Below are positions 8,443 to 17,313 of a stretch of DNA of 64,000 nucleotides, in pieces. Within the stretch, counting starts at the first letter, position 1. Every line of letters begins with the position of its first letter. The notes under the pieces were generated by a model. The model was not told where the DNA came from, searched no databases, and saw only the letters and a program-made list of their open reading frames with translations. The position numbers and the translations under genes were made by a program. The DNA comes from an uncultured Oscillospiraceae bacterium (GTDB lineage: Bacteria > Bacillota > Clostridia > Oscillospirales > Oscillospiraceae), in the NCBI GenBank assembly GCA_934590355.1, contig CAKTOX010000006.1, positions 21,042 to 85,041 of the forward strand, written 5' to 3'.

Positions 8443-9183
8443 ATGAAGAACGTAAAGGTCCTCATCGGCAACTACGGCAGCGGCAAGAGCGAGCTCGCGC
8501 TCAACTTTGCAATTCAGGCCGCCGCAAGAGGCGAGAGGACAGAACTGATAGACCTTGATATGGTCAACACCTATTTCCGCCTGACAGAGCGCGGAAAGAT
8601 GGTCGAGCAGAAAGAGATACGCCTGGTGTCCCCGAACTATGCCTGCTCGGGTATCGAAACTCTGTCCCTGCCCGCCGAGGTCGCTTCGGCGTTCGTGCTC
8701 GACTGGGATACGGTCGTGTTTGACGTGGGCGGCGATGATGTCGGCGCAACGGCGCTCGGACGTTATCATCAGGATTTCGTCGATCTTGAGCCGGGCGCGC
8801 TCGAGGTGCTCAACGTCGTCAATATCCGCAGACCGCTTTCCGGTACGGTCGAGAAGCTTATACGACTTCAGGAGGGAATGCAGGCGCACTCCAGACTGAA
8901 AATAACGGGTATGATAAATAACACGAACCTCGCAACGGAAACGAGCGTTGAGGAGCTGCGCGACGGCTACGAGATGCTCAAGGAGGTCTCCGACAGGACA
9001 GGCATCCCCGTGGCGTACACCACCGGCAAGAAGGATCTGCTCGAACAGTTCCTTGCCGAGGGGCATGACCCGAAGTACATCGGCAAGCCCGTGCCCATCG
9101 ACGTTTATATGCACCGTGACTGGGATTCCTACATCAAGTACGGTCTGCACACCGTGGACCCGCAGAAGAACTTCCGTCACTGA
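8443..9183 (+). CDS. P-loop ATP-binding protein (ParA/MinD-like) heading the oxidoreductase operon
   Basis: A 246-residue cytoplasmic protein. It has a Walker-A-like GNYGSGKSE at residues ~8-16, a deviant Asp-rich switch (LIDLDMVNTYFR, ~38) and a Walker-B-like VVFDVGGDDVGA (~85). Together these resemble the SIMIBI/CobQ-ParA class of ATPases. The last third is not recognised. AGGTCAAGTCCA lies before ATG 8443. It shares a promoter with the ferredoxin and oxidoreductase genes, so a role in their assembly or regulation is plausible, but the function is unknown. Confidence 0.75.
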   Translation: MKNVKVLIGNYGSGKSELALNFAIQAAARGERTELIDLDMVNTYFRLTERGKMVEQKEIRLVSPNYACSGIETLSLPAEVASAFVLDWDTVVFDVGGDDVGATALGRYHQDFVDLEPGALEVLNVVNIRRPLSGTVEKLIRLQEGMQAHSRLKITGMINNTNLATETSVEELRDGYEMLKEVSDRTGIPVAYTTGKKDLLEQFLAEGHDPKYIGKPVPIDVYMHRDWDSYIKYGLHTVDPQKNFRH

Positions 9184-9257
9184 TAAAGAGCGGCCCCGCT
9201 TATGCGGATTTAAATAAAGTTAGCAAAAAAGCAAAAATAAAGAAAAGAGGTAGCAAC

Positions 9258-9467
9258 ATGGTAAAGGTAACCATCAATGAGAACCTGTGCAAGGGCTGCG
9301 GTCTGTGTGCCAGAGCTTGCCCCAAGGGTTGCATTGAACTTTCCAAGGCAAAAATCAACGCAAAAGGCTATCACCCGGCAGAGGTCGTAAAACCTGAAGA
9401 GTGCATCGGCTGCGCATCCTGCGCACGCACTTGCCCCGACGTGGTGATCCACATCGAGAAGGATTAA
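9258..9467 (+). CDS. korD: 2-oxoacid:ferredoxin oxidoreductase delta subunit (2x[4Fe-4S] ferredoxin)
   Basis: A 69-residue ferredoxin-like subunit that passes electrons from the catalytic core to free ferredoxin. Two cluster motifs are complete: CKGCGLCARACPKG and CIGCASCARTCPD. GAGGTAGCAAC precedes ATG 9258. It is the first of four adjacent subunit genes in the order delta-alpha-beta-gamma used by KGOR and VOR enzymes. Confidence 0.93.
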   Translation: MVKVTINENLCKGCGLCARACPKGCIELSKAKINAKGYHPAEVVKPEECIGCASCARTCPDVVIHIEKD

Positions 9468-9480
9468 GGAGGAAATTATA

Positions 9481-10566
9481 ATGGCAAAAACTCTTATGAA
9501 GGGTAGCGAAGCTATCGCAGAGGCCGCCATCAGAGCCGGCGCTCGTTATTTCTTCGGCTATCCCATCACCCCGCAGACTGAGATCCCCGAATATATGTCC
9601 GCACGTATGTTTGATCCCGACGTAAACGGCTGCTTCCTGCAGGCAGAGTCCGAGGTCGCTGCGATCAACATGATCTACGGCGCAGCCGGCACCGGCGCCC
9701 GTGCGATCACTTCCTCCTCCAGCCCCGGCATATCCCTGAAGCAGGAGGGTATCTCCTACTGCGCAGGCGCAATGCTTCCCTGCGTCATCCTGAACGTAAT
9801 GCGCGGCGGCCCCGGCCTCGGCAACATTCAGGCATCCCAGGGCGACTACTTCCAGGCTGTCAAGGGCGGCGGCAACGGCGACTACCATCTGCTGACCTAC
9901 GCTCCCTCCTCCGTTCAGGAAGCTGTTGATATCATGATGTTCGCATACGACAAGGCAGAGCAGTACCGCATCCCCGTACTGTTCATCGCAGACGGTATCA
10001 TTGCTCAGATGATGGAGCCTGTTGAGATGCCCGAGATGGTCGACTTCAAGATCGATCCCGAGAAGAAGCCTTGGGCTTGCACCGGCTGGAAGCCCGGCGA
10101 CGATCCCGCAAAGCGCGGCGTCATCAATTCTATCTACATCGACACCGAGTCCCTGTCCGAGCATAACGCAGAGCTTCAGGCTATGTATGCAGAGGTCACC
10201 AAAAACGAGCAGATGTGGGAAAACTACAACCTCGAGGGTGCAGAGTATGTCATCACCGCATTCGGCACCGTCGCTCGTATCGCAAAGTCCGCTATCGATC
10301 AGCTCAAGGCTGAGGGCATCAACGTCGGTCTGGTTCGCCCCATCACCGTATGGCCCTTCCCGTACGAGGCTGTTAAGCAGGCTGCCTGCGCTGACGGCGT
10401 AAAGGCAGTTCTCGACGTCGAGCTGAACGAAGGCCAGATGCTCGAGGACGTAAAAATTGCAATTAACGGCGCAAAGCCCATTGATTTCTTCGGCCACCTC
10501 GGCTCTCAGATGCCCACCACCGACGAGATCGTTGCAAAGATCAAGAGCATGAAGGAGGGTAAATAA
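9481..10566 (+). CDS. 2-oxoacid:ferredoxin oxidoreductase alpha subunit
   Basis: A 361-residue subunit with the pyrimidine-binding half of the thiamin diphosphate site. The N-terminus has MKGSEAIAEAAIRAG and FFGYPITPQTEIPEYM, the hallmark of KorA/VorB. Further family blocks are SSSSPGISLKQEGISY and NVMRGGPGLG. The enzyme oxidatively decarboxylates a 2-oxoacid to its acyl-CoA and reduces ferredoxin. Sequence cannot separate 2-oxoglutarate (Kor) from branched-chain 2-oxoacids (Vor); clostridial sequences of this type are often labelled VorB. AAGGAGG lies upstream, and third positions are strongly C-biased, indicating high expression. Confidence 0.92.
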   Translation: MAKTLMKGSEAIAEAAIRAGARYFFGYPITPQTEIPEYMSARMFDPDVNGCFLQAESEVAAINMIYGAAGTGARAITSSSSPGISLKQEGISYCAGAMLPCVILNVMRGGPGLGNIQASQGDYFQAVKGGGNGDYHLLTYAPSSVQEAVDIMMFAYDKAEQYRIPVLFIADGIIAQMMEPVEMPEMVDFKIDPEKKPWACTGWKPGDDPAKRGVINSIYIDTESLSEHNAELQAMYAEVTKNEQMWENYNLEGAEYVITAFGTVARIAKSAIDQLKAEGINVGLVRPITVWPFPYEAVKQAACADGVKAVLDVELNEGQMLEDVKIAINGAKPIDFFGHLGSQMPTTDEIVAKIKSMKEGK

Positions 10567-11328
10567 ATGTCCGTAGTATTTGAGAGAACCAAACTCCTTA
10601 CCGACAAGACTTTCCATTACTGCCCCGGCTGCAACCACGGCATCATCCATCGCCTGGTAGCAGAGTCCATCGAGGAGCTCGAAAAGGAAGGCGTTATCGA
10701 AGAAGGTAAGGTCATCGGCGTAGCACCTGTCGGCTGCTCCGTATTTGCATATGAGTACTTTAACTGCGATATGTATGAAGCTGCACACGGCCGTGCACCC
10801 GCAGTCGCAACCGGCGCAAAGCGCGTTGTCGGCAAGGATACCCTCGTATTCACCTACCAGGGCGACGGCGACCTCGCTTCCATCGGTACTGCCGAGATCG
10901 TTCACGCTGCACACCGCGGCGAGCACATCTGCACCATTTTCGTCAACAATGCCATTTACGGCATGACCGGCGGCCAGATGGCTCCTACCACCCTCGTTGG
11001 TCAGAAGACCACCACCTCCCCCAAGGGCCGTGACGAGGCATGGTGCGGCGCACCTATCCGCGTGTCCGAGATGCTCGCGACCATTCCCGGCTCCTACTAC
11101 ATCGAGCGCTGCGCTGTTAACAACAACGCCAACATCATGAAGACCAAGAAGGCCATCAAAAAGGCATTCACCTATCAGATGCAGGGCAAGGGCTTCTGCC
11201 TGATCGAGGTCCTCTCCACCTGCCCGACCAACTGGGGCCTCAGCCCGATCGAGGCAATGAAGTGGCTCGAAGAGAATATGATCCCCTATTATCCCCTCGG
11301 CGTAAAGAAAGACAAGGAGGCCGAATAA
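10567..11328 (+). CDS. korB: 2-oxoacid:ferredoxin oxidoreductase beta subunit (ThDP-binding)
   Basis: A 253-residue subunit that binds thiamin diphosphate and Mg. The N-terminal HYCPGCNHGIIHRL and the ThDP motif GDGDLASIGTAEI with VNNAIYGMTGGQMAPTT are diagnostic of KorB/VorA. It starts directly after the alpha stop codon (spacing zero), with GGAGGG inside the end of the alpha gene as ribosome site. With the other three subunits it forms a complete enzyme of anaerobic amino acid or 2-oxoacid metabolism. Confidence 0.93.
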   Translation: MSVVFERTKLLTDKTFHYCPGCNHGIIHRLVAESIEELEKEGVIEEGKVIGVAPVGCSVFAYEYFNCDMYEAAHGRAPAVATGAKRVVGKDTLVFTYQGDGDLASIGTAEIVHAAHRGEHICTIFVNNAIYGMTGGQMAPTTLVGQKTTTSPKGRDEAWCGAPIRVSEMLATIPGSYYIERCAVNNNANIMKTKKAIKKAFTYQMQGKGFCLIEVLSTCPTNWGLSPIEAMKWLEENMIPYYPLGVKKDKEAE

Positions 11329-11329
11329 T

Positions 11330-11872
11330 ATGAAAAAAGAGTTTATATTCGCAGGCTTCGGCGGTCAGGGTATGCTTCTGATCGGTAAGTTCCTTGCAAT
11401 GGCTTGCATGCTCGACGGCAAGCATGTTTCTTGGCTGCCTTCCTACGGCCCCGAGATGCGTGGCGGTACCGCAAACTGCTCTGTTATCGTTTCCGACGAT
11501 CCCGTTGCTTCTCCTCTGGTCGACCAGGCTGACGTTGTTGTCGCCATGAACCGTCCTTCCATGGATAAGTTCGAGTCTCACGTTAAGCCCGGCGGTGTTC
11601 TGGTCGTCAACAGCTCTCTGATCGACCGCAAGGCAGAGCGCAGCGACATCAAGGTCGTCTACTGTGACGCAAACCGCCTCGCAGAAGAAGTCGGCAACCC
11701 CAAGGGCGCAAACGTCGCTATTCTGGGCGCACTGCTTCAGAAGGCTCCCGTCGTTGACGATGAGAAGATGAGCGAAGCCATCCGCATCGAGCTCGGCGAG
11801 CGCAAGGCAAAGTTCCTGCCCGGCAACATGGCTGCCCTTCAGGCAGGCAAGGACGACGCCGCAAAGCAGTAA
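11330..11872 (+). CDS. korC: 2-oxoacid:ferredoxin oxidoreductase gamma subunit
   Basis: A 180-residue subunit of the POR/KOR gamma family (CoA-binding side). FAGFGGQGMLLIGKFLA at the N-terminus and SYGPEMRGGTANCSVIVS are family signatures, as is the later GNPKGANVAILGALL. It starts 1 nt after korB with GGAGG upstream. It ends the operon, followed by a terminator and the unusual repeat element described below. Confidence 0.93.
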   Translation: MKKEFIFAGFGGQGMLLIGKFLAMACMLDGKHVSWLPSYGPEMRGGTANCSVIVSDDPVASPLVDQADVVVAMNRPSMDKFESHVKPGGVLVVNSSLIDRKAERSDIKVVYCDANRLAEEVGNPKGANVAILGALLQKAPVVDDEKMSEAIRIELGERKAKFLPGNMAALQAGKDDAAKQ

Positions 11873-11888
11873 TTTTAAATACTCTTAT

Positions 11889-11922
11889 AAAGGTACGATC
11901 TTTGATCGTACCTTTATTTTTT
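11889..11922 (+). terminator. Terminator after korC (first of a matched pair)
   Basis: GGTACGATC / GATCGTACC stem with a TTT loop followed by TTTATTTTTT. The same hairpin, with one loop change, recurs at 12139-12169 on the far side of the repeat element. Confidence 0.85.
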
Positions 11923-12138
11923 CCGCAAAAGAATTGTTTCTGCTATGGAAAACGACCGCGCAGCAGGGGAGGTCGAGGGGGCGAAGGCCCCTCTCGAAAT
12001 CAGATAAATAGCCATCAAAATGTCCGACAGGACTTTTGACGAGCATAGCGAGATTTTTCGTGAAGCTGTGCTTCACAAAAAATGTGGCGTTTTATTCTGC
12101 TGTTTATAAAGCCTTGGCTTTTTAAACACGCAGAATAT
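11923..12138 (+). repeat. Terminator-flanked repeat element, copy A (~216 nt)
   Basis: This non-coding element shares long blocks with 28546-28763, including ACCGCGCAGC, ATAGCCATCAAAA, AGCGAGATTTTTCGTGAAG and CTTCACAAAAAATGTGGCG. Four stem-loops can be drawn: GAGGGG/CCCCTC near 11976; CAAAATGTCC/GGACTTTTG near 12016; an A/T-extended GTGAAGC/GCTTCAC near 12059; and a long imperfect hairpin at 12094-12136. It sits exactly between two copies of the korC terminator. No ORF with a ribosome site is seen. It could be a non-autonomous mobile element or a structured RNA gene. The family is not recognised. Confidence 0.7.
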
Positions 12139-12169
12139 GGTACGATCATTGATCGTACCTTTATTTTTT
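12139..12169 (+). terminator. Second copy of the korC terminator
   Basis: GGTACGATC, loop ATT, GATCGTACC and TTTATTTTTT repeat the hairpin at 11892-11922 with a single base change. It closes the repeat element. The region from 12170 to the spoIIE start is AT-rich and holds a TATAAT at 12253-12258 without a convincing -35. Confidence 0.8.
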
Positions 12170-12290
12170 GTCCTAATATTTCTCCGTATTTTCCACGCCG
12201 AAATATCATTTCTCAGCAGCGCCTTATGACACGCTTTTGTGAATTACATAAGTATAATATTTATTACCTTATGTAAACTTGGAGGCGGCG

Positions 12291-14624
12291 ATGAACATGA
12301 AAGATCCAATCGCGTCGATTCGTGGCGCGATAAGCAAAAGCGCGTCGGAGCGTGCGTCGGCGGAGGTCGTGACGGCGGCAATGGCGGTGGTGCATATGAT
12401 AGGCGGCGCGGTGCTCGCGTCGGCAAAGCTGCTGGGCGCTGCGGGGCCGTTCGGCATGGCGGCGGTCGCGGCTTCGGGCGCGGGGATAAACGGCGTGGCC
12501 TGTCTCATCGGTGCCGCCGTCGGCTATGTTGCAAGCGAGGGCATTTCCGGCAGCATACGCTACTTGGCGGCGATTTTCCTCGTCTACACCGTCAACTTCG
12601 CGTTTCAGGAGACCCGCATTGCGCAGTCGCGCGTCTTTGCGCCGGCGCTCGCCGCTGTCTGCGCGCTCGGCACCGGAATACTGGCGAGCTTTACGTCCGT
12701 GTTCAGTCAGGCTCCGGCAGCGGCGGTCATCTTGCTCGAAACGGTGTTTTCCTTCGGCGGCTGCCTGTTTCTGCGCGAGGCGATGGACGACACCGAGCGC
12801 ACGACCGAGTCCGAGGAGCTGCGTCACGGCGGCAGCGTCGTGATAACCGTCGCGGTGCTGCTCATGGCACTGTCACAGATCGAAATATTCGGCGCACTGT
12901 CGCTCGGCAGACTTATCGCGCTCCTGCTCGTCATGACCTGCACGCTGCGCTGCGGCATGATGACCGGCTGCACCATCGGCGCGGCGTTCGGCATCGCAAT
13001 GGATCTGACTGCGGGCGGCACGCCGTTTTTCACCATGGCATACGCCTTCGCGGGGCTGCTGTCGGGCGTGTTTAACCGCCACGGCAGAATTGCATTTTTG
13101 CTCGCGTTCACGGTCGCAAATGCCGCGGCGGTGGCCTGTGCGTGGGCTGTCACGCAAAGAACCGAGGCACTGTTCGAGGTGTTCGCGGCGTCGGTTATTT
13201 TTCTGCTGCTGCCCTCGGGATTTTTGAGCCGCGTCGGCTCCGTCGTGCAGCCTGTTGTCAGCGGCAGCGGCGAATCGGGACTGCGCCGCTATGTTGCGCG
13301 CCGCGTCATGGGGCTCGGCAGCGCCTACGAAAGCCTTTATGTGATCGTCCGCCGCAACGTCGAGCAGCCGTTCAACGACGCAGATCCCGCCAAGGTCTTT
13401 GACCGCGCCGCAGACAGCGTTTGCCTCGGTTGTAGGGAGAAAAACCGATGCTGGAACCGCGATTATCTCGACACTCTCGGCGCGCTCAACGACGCTACGG
13501 AGCAAATGCAGCGGCGCGGTACGCTCGAAATATCCGACCTGCCGCGCAGATTTACGGAAAAGTGCAGGACTCCCGAGGCGTTCGTCACCGCCGTCAACGC
13601 GGAGCTGCGCGCCTCGGCTTATCGCCGTCAGTTTGCCGCAAGCCTGCGCGAGAGCCGCGACACCGCGTGGGGGCAGTATGCGGATATGGCGAACATTCTT
13701 TTCTGTGTATCTAAAGAGCTTGCCGGAACCAACGGCGCCGACCACCTTGCGGAGCGGCGGCTCATTCGCTTCCTGCTGTCCGAGGACATTGACGCCGATG
13801 CCGCAGTTTACCGCGACGCGCGGGGCAGACTGCGCGCCGTCATAGAAAGCGGCTCGCTCCCCAAGCTCACAAAGCAGCCGAATTATCTCGACAAGCTCTC
13901 GGCAGTGCTCGGTCTGCGCCTTTGCCGCCTGCACACTGTGCCCGACAGCGAGGCAAAGCTCATTTTACTCGAGGCCGAGCCTCTTGCCGTTTCCGTCGGT
14001 ATCGCGGCAATAAAGAAAAAGGGCGAGAAGGTCAGCGGCGACAAGGGTACTTATTTTAAAACCGACGCGGGCGTACTGTGCGTCATTCTCTCCGACGGCA
14101 TGGGCAGCGGGGCGCAGGCAGCGGGGGAGAGCGGCGAGGTCGTCGAAATACTCGAACGCTTCCTGCGCGCGGGCGTGGACCCCGCAGTCGCAATGAAAAC
14201 ATTAAACTCCGTCATGCTCTTAAAATGCGGCGACAATTGGGGCTTTGCGACGGTGGACTTAATGTGCGTCGATCTCTTTTCGGGCGAGACCTGCTTTTAT
14301 AAATACGGCGCCGCGCCCAGCTACGTTTCCGGCGGCAAGGGCATCCGCCGAATCAAATGCGAGAGCTTTGCGCCGGGGCTGAGCGGCCTTGCCGGAGCCG
14401 CCCCCGATGTGGTCAGAATGCGTCTGAAGCCCGGCAGCACCGCAATAATCGCCTCCGACGGCGTGGTCGGAGATGAGGACGATACTTGGCTGCGAGATAT
14501 TATGTTAACTGAACATAATGACATGAAGCAGCTTGCGCGGGCAACCCTGCGCGCCGCCGAGCGCAGCTTCGGTGCCGCCGACGACATGACCGTGCTTGCG
14601 GTGCGAGTGGAAGAGCGCGCATAG
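12291..14624 (+). CDS. spoIIE: Stage II sporulation protein E, membrane PP2C-type phosphatase
   Basis: A 777-residue protein. In spore formers SpoIIE dephosphorylates SpoIIAA to activate sigmaF in the forespore and works at the polar septum. Here ~10 hydrophobic helices occupy residues ~30-310, followed by a central domain containing Cys-rich VCLGCREKNRCW (~380). The C-terminal phosphatase starts near 570 and has the metal-binding LSDGMGSG (~600) and KYGAAPSYV motifs, ending with the IIASDGV metal block. ATG 12291 has GGAGG 5 nt upstream. Length and architecture match full SpoIIE, so the organism is a genuine spore former. Confidence 0.95.
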   Translation: MNMKDPIASIRGAISKSASERASAEVVTAAMAVVHMIGGAVLASAKLLGAAGPFGMAAVAASGAGINGVACLIGAAVGYVASEGISGSIRYLAAIFLVYTVNFAFQETRIAQSRVFAPALAAVCALGTGILASFTSVFSQAPAAAVILLETVFSFGGCLFLREAMDDTERTTESEELRHGGSVVITVAVLLMALSQIEIFGALSLGRLIALLLVMTCTLRCGMMTGCTIGAAFGIAMDLTAGGTPFFTMAYAFAGLLSGVFNRHGRIAFLLAFTVANAAAVACAWAVTQRTEALFEVFAASVIFLLLPSGFLSRVGSVVQPVVSGSGESGLRRYVARRVMGLGSAYESLYVIVRRNVEQPFNDADPAKVFDRAADSVCLGCREKNRCWNRDYLDTLGALNDATEQMQRRGTLEISDLPRRFTEKCRTPEAFVTAVNAELRASAYRRQFAASLRESRDTAWGQYADMANILFCVSKELAGTNGADHLAERRLIRFLLSEDIDADAAVYRDARGRLRAVIESGSLPKLTKQPNYLDKLSAVLGLRLCRLHTVPDSEAKLILLEAEPLAVSVGIAAIKKKGEKVSGDKGTYFKTDAGVLCVILSDGMGSGAQAAGESGEVVEILERFLRAGVDPAVAMKTLNSVMLLKCGDNWGFATVDLMCVDLFSGETCFYKYGAAPSYVSGGKGIRRIKCESFAPGLSGLAGAAPDVVRMRLKPGSTAIIASDGVVGDEDDTWLRDIMLTEHNDMKQLARATLRAAERSFGAADDMTVLAVRVEERA

Positions 14625-14689
14625 GGCATAAGAGTATGGAAAAACGGACAGAATATCATAAGCAAAACTGCGGCAGGGAGGCTGACAGC

Positions 14690-14962
14690 GTGGTAAAAGG
14701 AGTTGCAAAACGGGTCATTGTGGTTCGCTCGCCCGACCCCAAAATTTTCGAGGAGGCGATTTTCATCGTGCGCGAGGACTATGGCAAGGACGCGGGGATT
14801 AGCCGGGCGCAGCTTCTCAGTGAGGCTCAGCGTGCGGCGGGGCTGTATATGGGCTCGCTTCGAAAGAGCCGTAAAAAGCAGCTCCCGCCCGCGCTTCTAG
14901 CCGTAATGTCGGCTATACTCGGCAGCGGCGCCGCAGCCGCGCTCGTATATTTCGTGATGTAA
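14690..14962 (+). CDS. Conserved clostridial-type hypothetical protein with C-terminal membrane helix
   Basis: A 90-residue protein starting VVKGVAKRVIVVRSPDP. GTG 14690 is chosen because AGGGAGG lies 8 nt upstream; an in-frame ATG at 14636 lacks any site and adds 18 poorly structured residues. The N-terminal ~55 residues are soluble with IFEEAIFIVREDYGKDAG. The last ~20 are a Gly/Ala-rich membrane helix. It lies 65 nt after spoIIE and may be co-transcribed, suggesting a sporulation link; no function is recognised. Confidence 0.6.
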   Translation: MVKGVAKRVIVVRSPDPKIFEEAIFIVREDYGKDAGISRAQLLSEAQRAAGLYMGSLRKSRKKQLPPALLAVMSAILGSGAAAALVYFVM

Positions 14963-14973
14963 TAAAATATTTC

Positions 14974-15003
14974 TTTACATTTTTGCCTCGAAGGGTGTAA
15001 TAT
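14974..15003 (+). promoter_or_regulatory. Probable promoter of copA
   Basis: TTTACA (14974-14979) with TAATAT (14998-15003) at 18 bp, or TGTAAT at 16 bp. It lies ~32 bp before the copA start. No CopY-type TACANNTGTA box is evident. Confidence 0.5.
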
Positions 15004-15034
15004 GTGATTAGCCAACGCTAACTGAGGTGATCAC

Positions 15035-17272
15035 ATGACCGAAAAGACATTTGTAATATCCGGAATGCACTGTGCCGCGTGCTCTGCGAGCCTTGAGCGC
15101 TTTATGCAGCGCCAAGCGGGAGTGCAGAGCGTTTCGGTTAATCTTACGACCGAAAAAATGGACATAGTTTATGACGATACGCTCGACGCCGAGAAGATAA
15201 TCGAGCTCGTATCGCGCCTGAGCTTCGGTGCGCAGGAGTATGTCAGCGCCGATGCGCTTGCTGCTGAAAATCGCAGGAAGCAGGAGGCGGAAAAGAAGGC
15301 AGAGCTTGACGCGATGAAAAGGCGCGTTATCATGTGCATATGCTTTGCCGTGCCGCTTTTATACGTGTCGATGGGGCACATGGTGGGGCTTCCGCTGCCT
15401 ATGTTCATGTCTCCGCACCACGCGCCGCTCGTCTTTGCGCTTGTGCAGCTTTTGCTCACTCTGCCCATTGTGATAGGCGGCAGAAGCTTTTACATTAACG
15501 GCTTCGGCAGCCTCGTCAAGGGGCATCCGAATATGGACACCCTCGTTGCGGTCGGCACGTTTTCTGCGCTGGTCTACGGCTTGTATGCGCTCGTGAAAAT
15601 AGCGCTCGGCGATGCGGGCTATGCGGAGAATTTGTTCTTTGAAAGTGCGGCGGTGGTCATTACGCTCGTCATGCTCGGAAAGTATCTCGAGGCGCGCAGC
15701 AAGCGCCACACCTCCGATGCGATACGCGCACTGACGGAGCTTGCGCCCGAAACGGCGCTCGTGACCCGCCACGGCGAGACAGGCGAGGTGCCCGTGTCTG
15801 AGCTGCGCGAGGGTGATGTGATAACCGTGCGCCCGGGCGAGAGGTTTCCCTGCGACGGCGTCGTTACCTCGGGCGCGTCAAGCGCCGATCTGAGCATGCT
15901 CACGGGCGAGAGCGTCCCCGTCACGCTCGACGTCGGCAGCGGCGTCACAGGCGGCAGCATTAACGGCGAGGGACTTATCGTGTTCACCGCGACCAAGGTG
16001 GGCGGTGACACAACGCTTGCACAGATAATCCGCATGGTCGAGGACGCGCAGGGCAAAAAAGCCCCGATAGCAAAGCTTGCCGACAAGGTCGCGGGCGTTT
16101 TTGTGCCGGTCGTCATGGCGATAGCCGTCGTTTCGGCGATCGTCTGGGCGCTGTGCGGCAAGGACATCGAATTTGTGCTCAACGTGTTTGTGTCCGTGCT
16201 CGTTGTGGCGTGCCCATGCTCACTCGGACTTGCAACGCCGACCGCCATTATGGTCGGCACGGGACGCGGTGCGGAAATGGGTATCCTCTATAAAAGCGGC
16301 GAGGCGCTTCAGGCAATGGCGTTTGCCGATACCGTTGTGCTGGACAAGACAGGCACAGTCACCGAGGGCAGACCCAAGCTGCAAAGCATTTATTCCGAAG
16401 CACTCCCCGAAAACGAGCTTCTTGCCGTCTGCGCTGCGGCGGAATCGGGCTCGGAGCACCCCGTAGCCAAGGCGATAACGGCTGCCGCAGAGGAGCGAGG
16501 GCTAAAGCTGCCCGCCGCGGAGAATATAACGGCAGTGCCCGGCCGCGGCATAAAAGCGCGCGTGGCGGGGCATGACGTGCTCATCGGAAACGCCCTTCTC
16601 ATGCAGGAAAACGGCATTGCGCTCGGCGCGGCAGATAGGCGCGCAGAATCGGAGCGCGAGGGCAACATGCTCATGTTTGCCGCTCTCGACGGCAGCTTTG
16701 CAGGGCTCTTCGGCGCGGTCGATACCGTCAAAAAAGACAGCCCCGACGCCATAAATGCTTTGCATAACACAGGTATTGAAACAATTATGTTAACCGGAGA
16801 TAACGAGCAGGCAGCAAGATCCATTGCCGGGAAGGCCAATATTGATAAGGTGCTCGCGGGCGTTTTGCCCGACGGCAAGGCCGGTGAGGTCGAAAAGCTC
16901 AAGTCTGCGGGCAGAAAGGTATGCATGGTCGGCGACGGCATAAACGATGCGCCAGCCCTTGCCTCGGCGGATATCGGCGTTGCCATCGGCAGCGGCACGG
17001 ACGTTGCGATAGAGTCGGCGGACGTCGTGCTCATGGGCACGGAGCTCGGCTCACTCGTCACGGCGCTGCGCCTCAGTAAGGCGGTCATCAGAAATATTAA
17101 GCAAAATTTGTTCTGGGCGTTTTTCTATAACAGCGTCGGCATCCCGTTTGCCGCGGGTGTGCTGTATGCCTTCGGCGGTCCGTTGCTCAGCCCCATGTTT
17201 GCCGGTGCAGCCATGGCGCTCAGCTCGATTTCCGTCGTTTCAAATGCGCTGAGATTAAAGAAGTTTAAATGA
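15035..17272 (+). CDS. copA: Copper-exporting P-type ATPase
   Basis: A 745-residue P1B-type ATPase that exports monovalent copper (or silver). One N-terminal heavy-metal domain carries GMHCAACS (residues 9-16). The transport helix has the CPC motif (VVACPCSLGLATPT, ~391). Other landmarks are the TGES actuator loop (LTGESVPV), phosphorylation site DKTGTVTEG (~435), the SEHPVAKAI HP motif and the hinge GDGINDAPA (~632). It is followed by a shared bidirectional terminator. It stands alone, without a CopZ chaperone or CsoR/CopY regulator in the immediate neighbourhood. Confidence 0.95.
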   Translation: MTEKTFVISGMHCAACSASLERFMQRQAGVQSVSVNLTTEKMDIVYDDTLDAEKIIELVSRLSFGAQEYVSADALAAENRRKQEAEKKAELDAMKRRVIMCICFAVPLLYVSMGHMVGLPLPMFMSPHHAPLVFALVQLLLTLPIVIGGRSFYINGFGSLVKGHPNMDTLVAVGTFSALVYGLYALVKIALGDAGYAENLFFESAAVVITLVMLGKYLEARSKRHTSDAIRALTELAPETALVTRHGETGEVPVSELREGDVITVRPGERFPCDGVVTSGASSADLSMLTGESVPVTLDVGSGVTGGSINGEGLIVFTATKVGGDTTLAQIIRMVEDAQGKKAPIAKLADKVAGVFVPVVMAIAVVSAIVWALCGKDIEFVLNVFVSVLVVACPCSLGLATPTAIMVGTGRGAEMGILYKSGEALQAMAFADTVVLDKTGTVTEGRPKLQSIYSEALPENELLAVCAAAESGSEHPVAKAITAAAEERGLKLPAAENITAVPGRGIKARVAGHDVLIGNALLMQENGIALGAADRRAESEREGNMLMFAALDGSFAGLFGAVDTVKKDSPDAINALHNTGIETIMLTGDNEQAARSIAGKANIDKVLAGVLPDGKAGEVEKLKSAGRKVCMVGDGINDAPALASADIGVAIGSGTDVAIESADVVLMGTELGSLVTALRLSKAVIRNIKQNLFWAFFYNSVGIPFAAGVLYAFGGPLLSPMFAGAAMALSSISVVSNALRLKKFK

Positions 17273-17300
17273 AAAAAGCTGCCCGACAGGGCAGCTTTTT
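17273..17300. terminator. Bidirectional terminator between copA and recG
   Basis: AAAAAGCTGCCC, loop GACA, GGGCAGCTTTTT: a symmetric A/T-flanked hairpin between two convergent genes, able to act on both strands. Confidence 0.88.
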
Positions 17301-17313
17301 GGTTTACATAATT

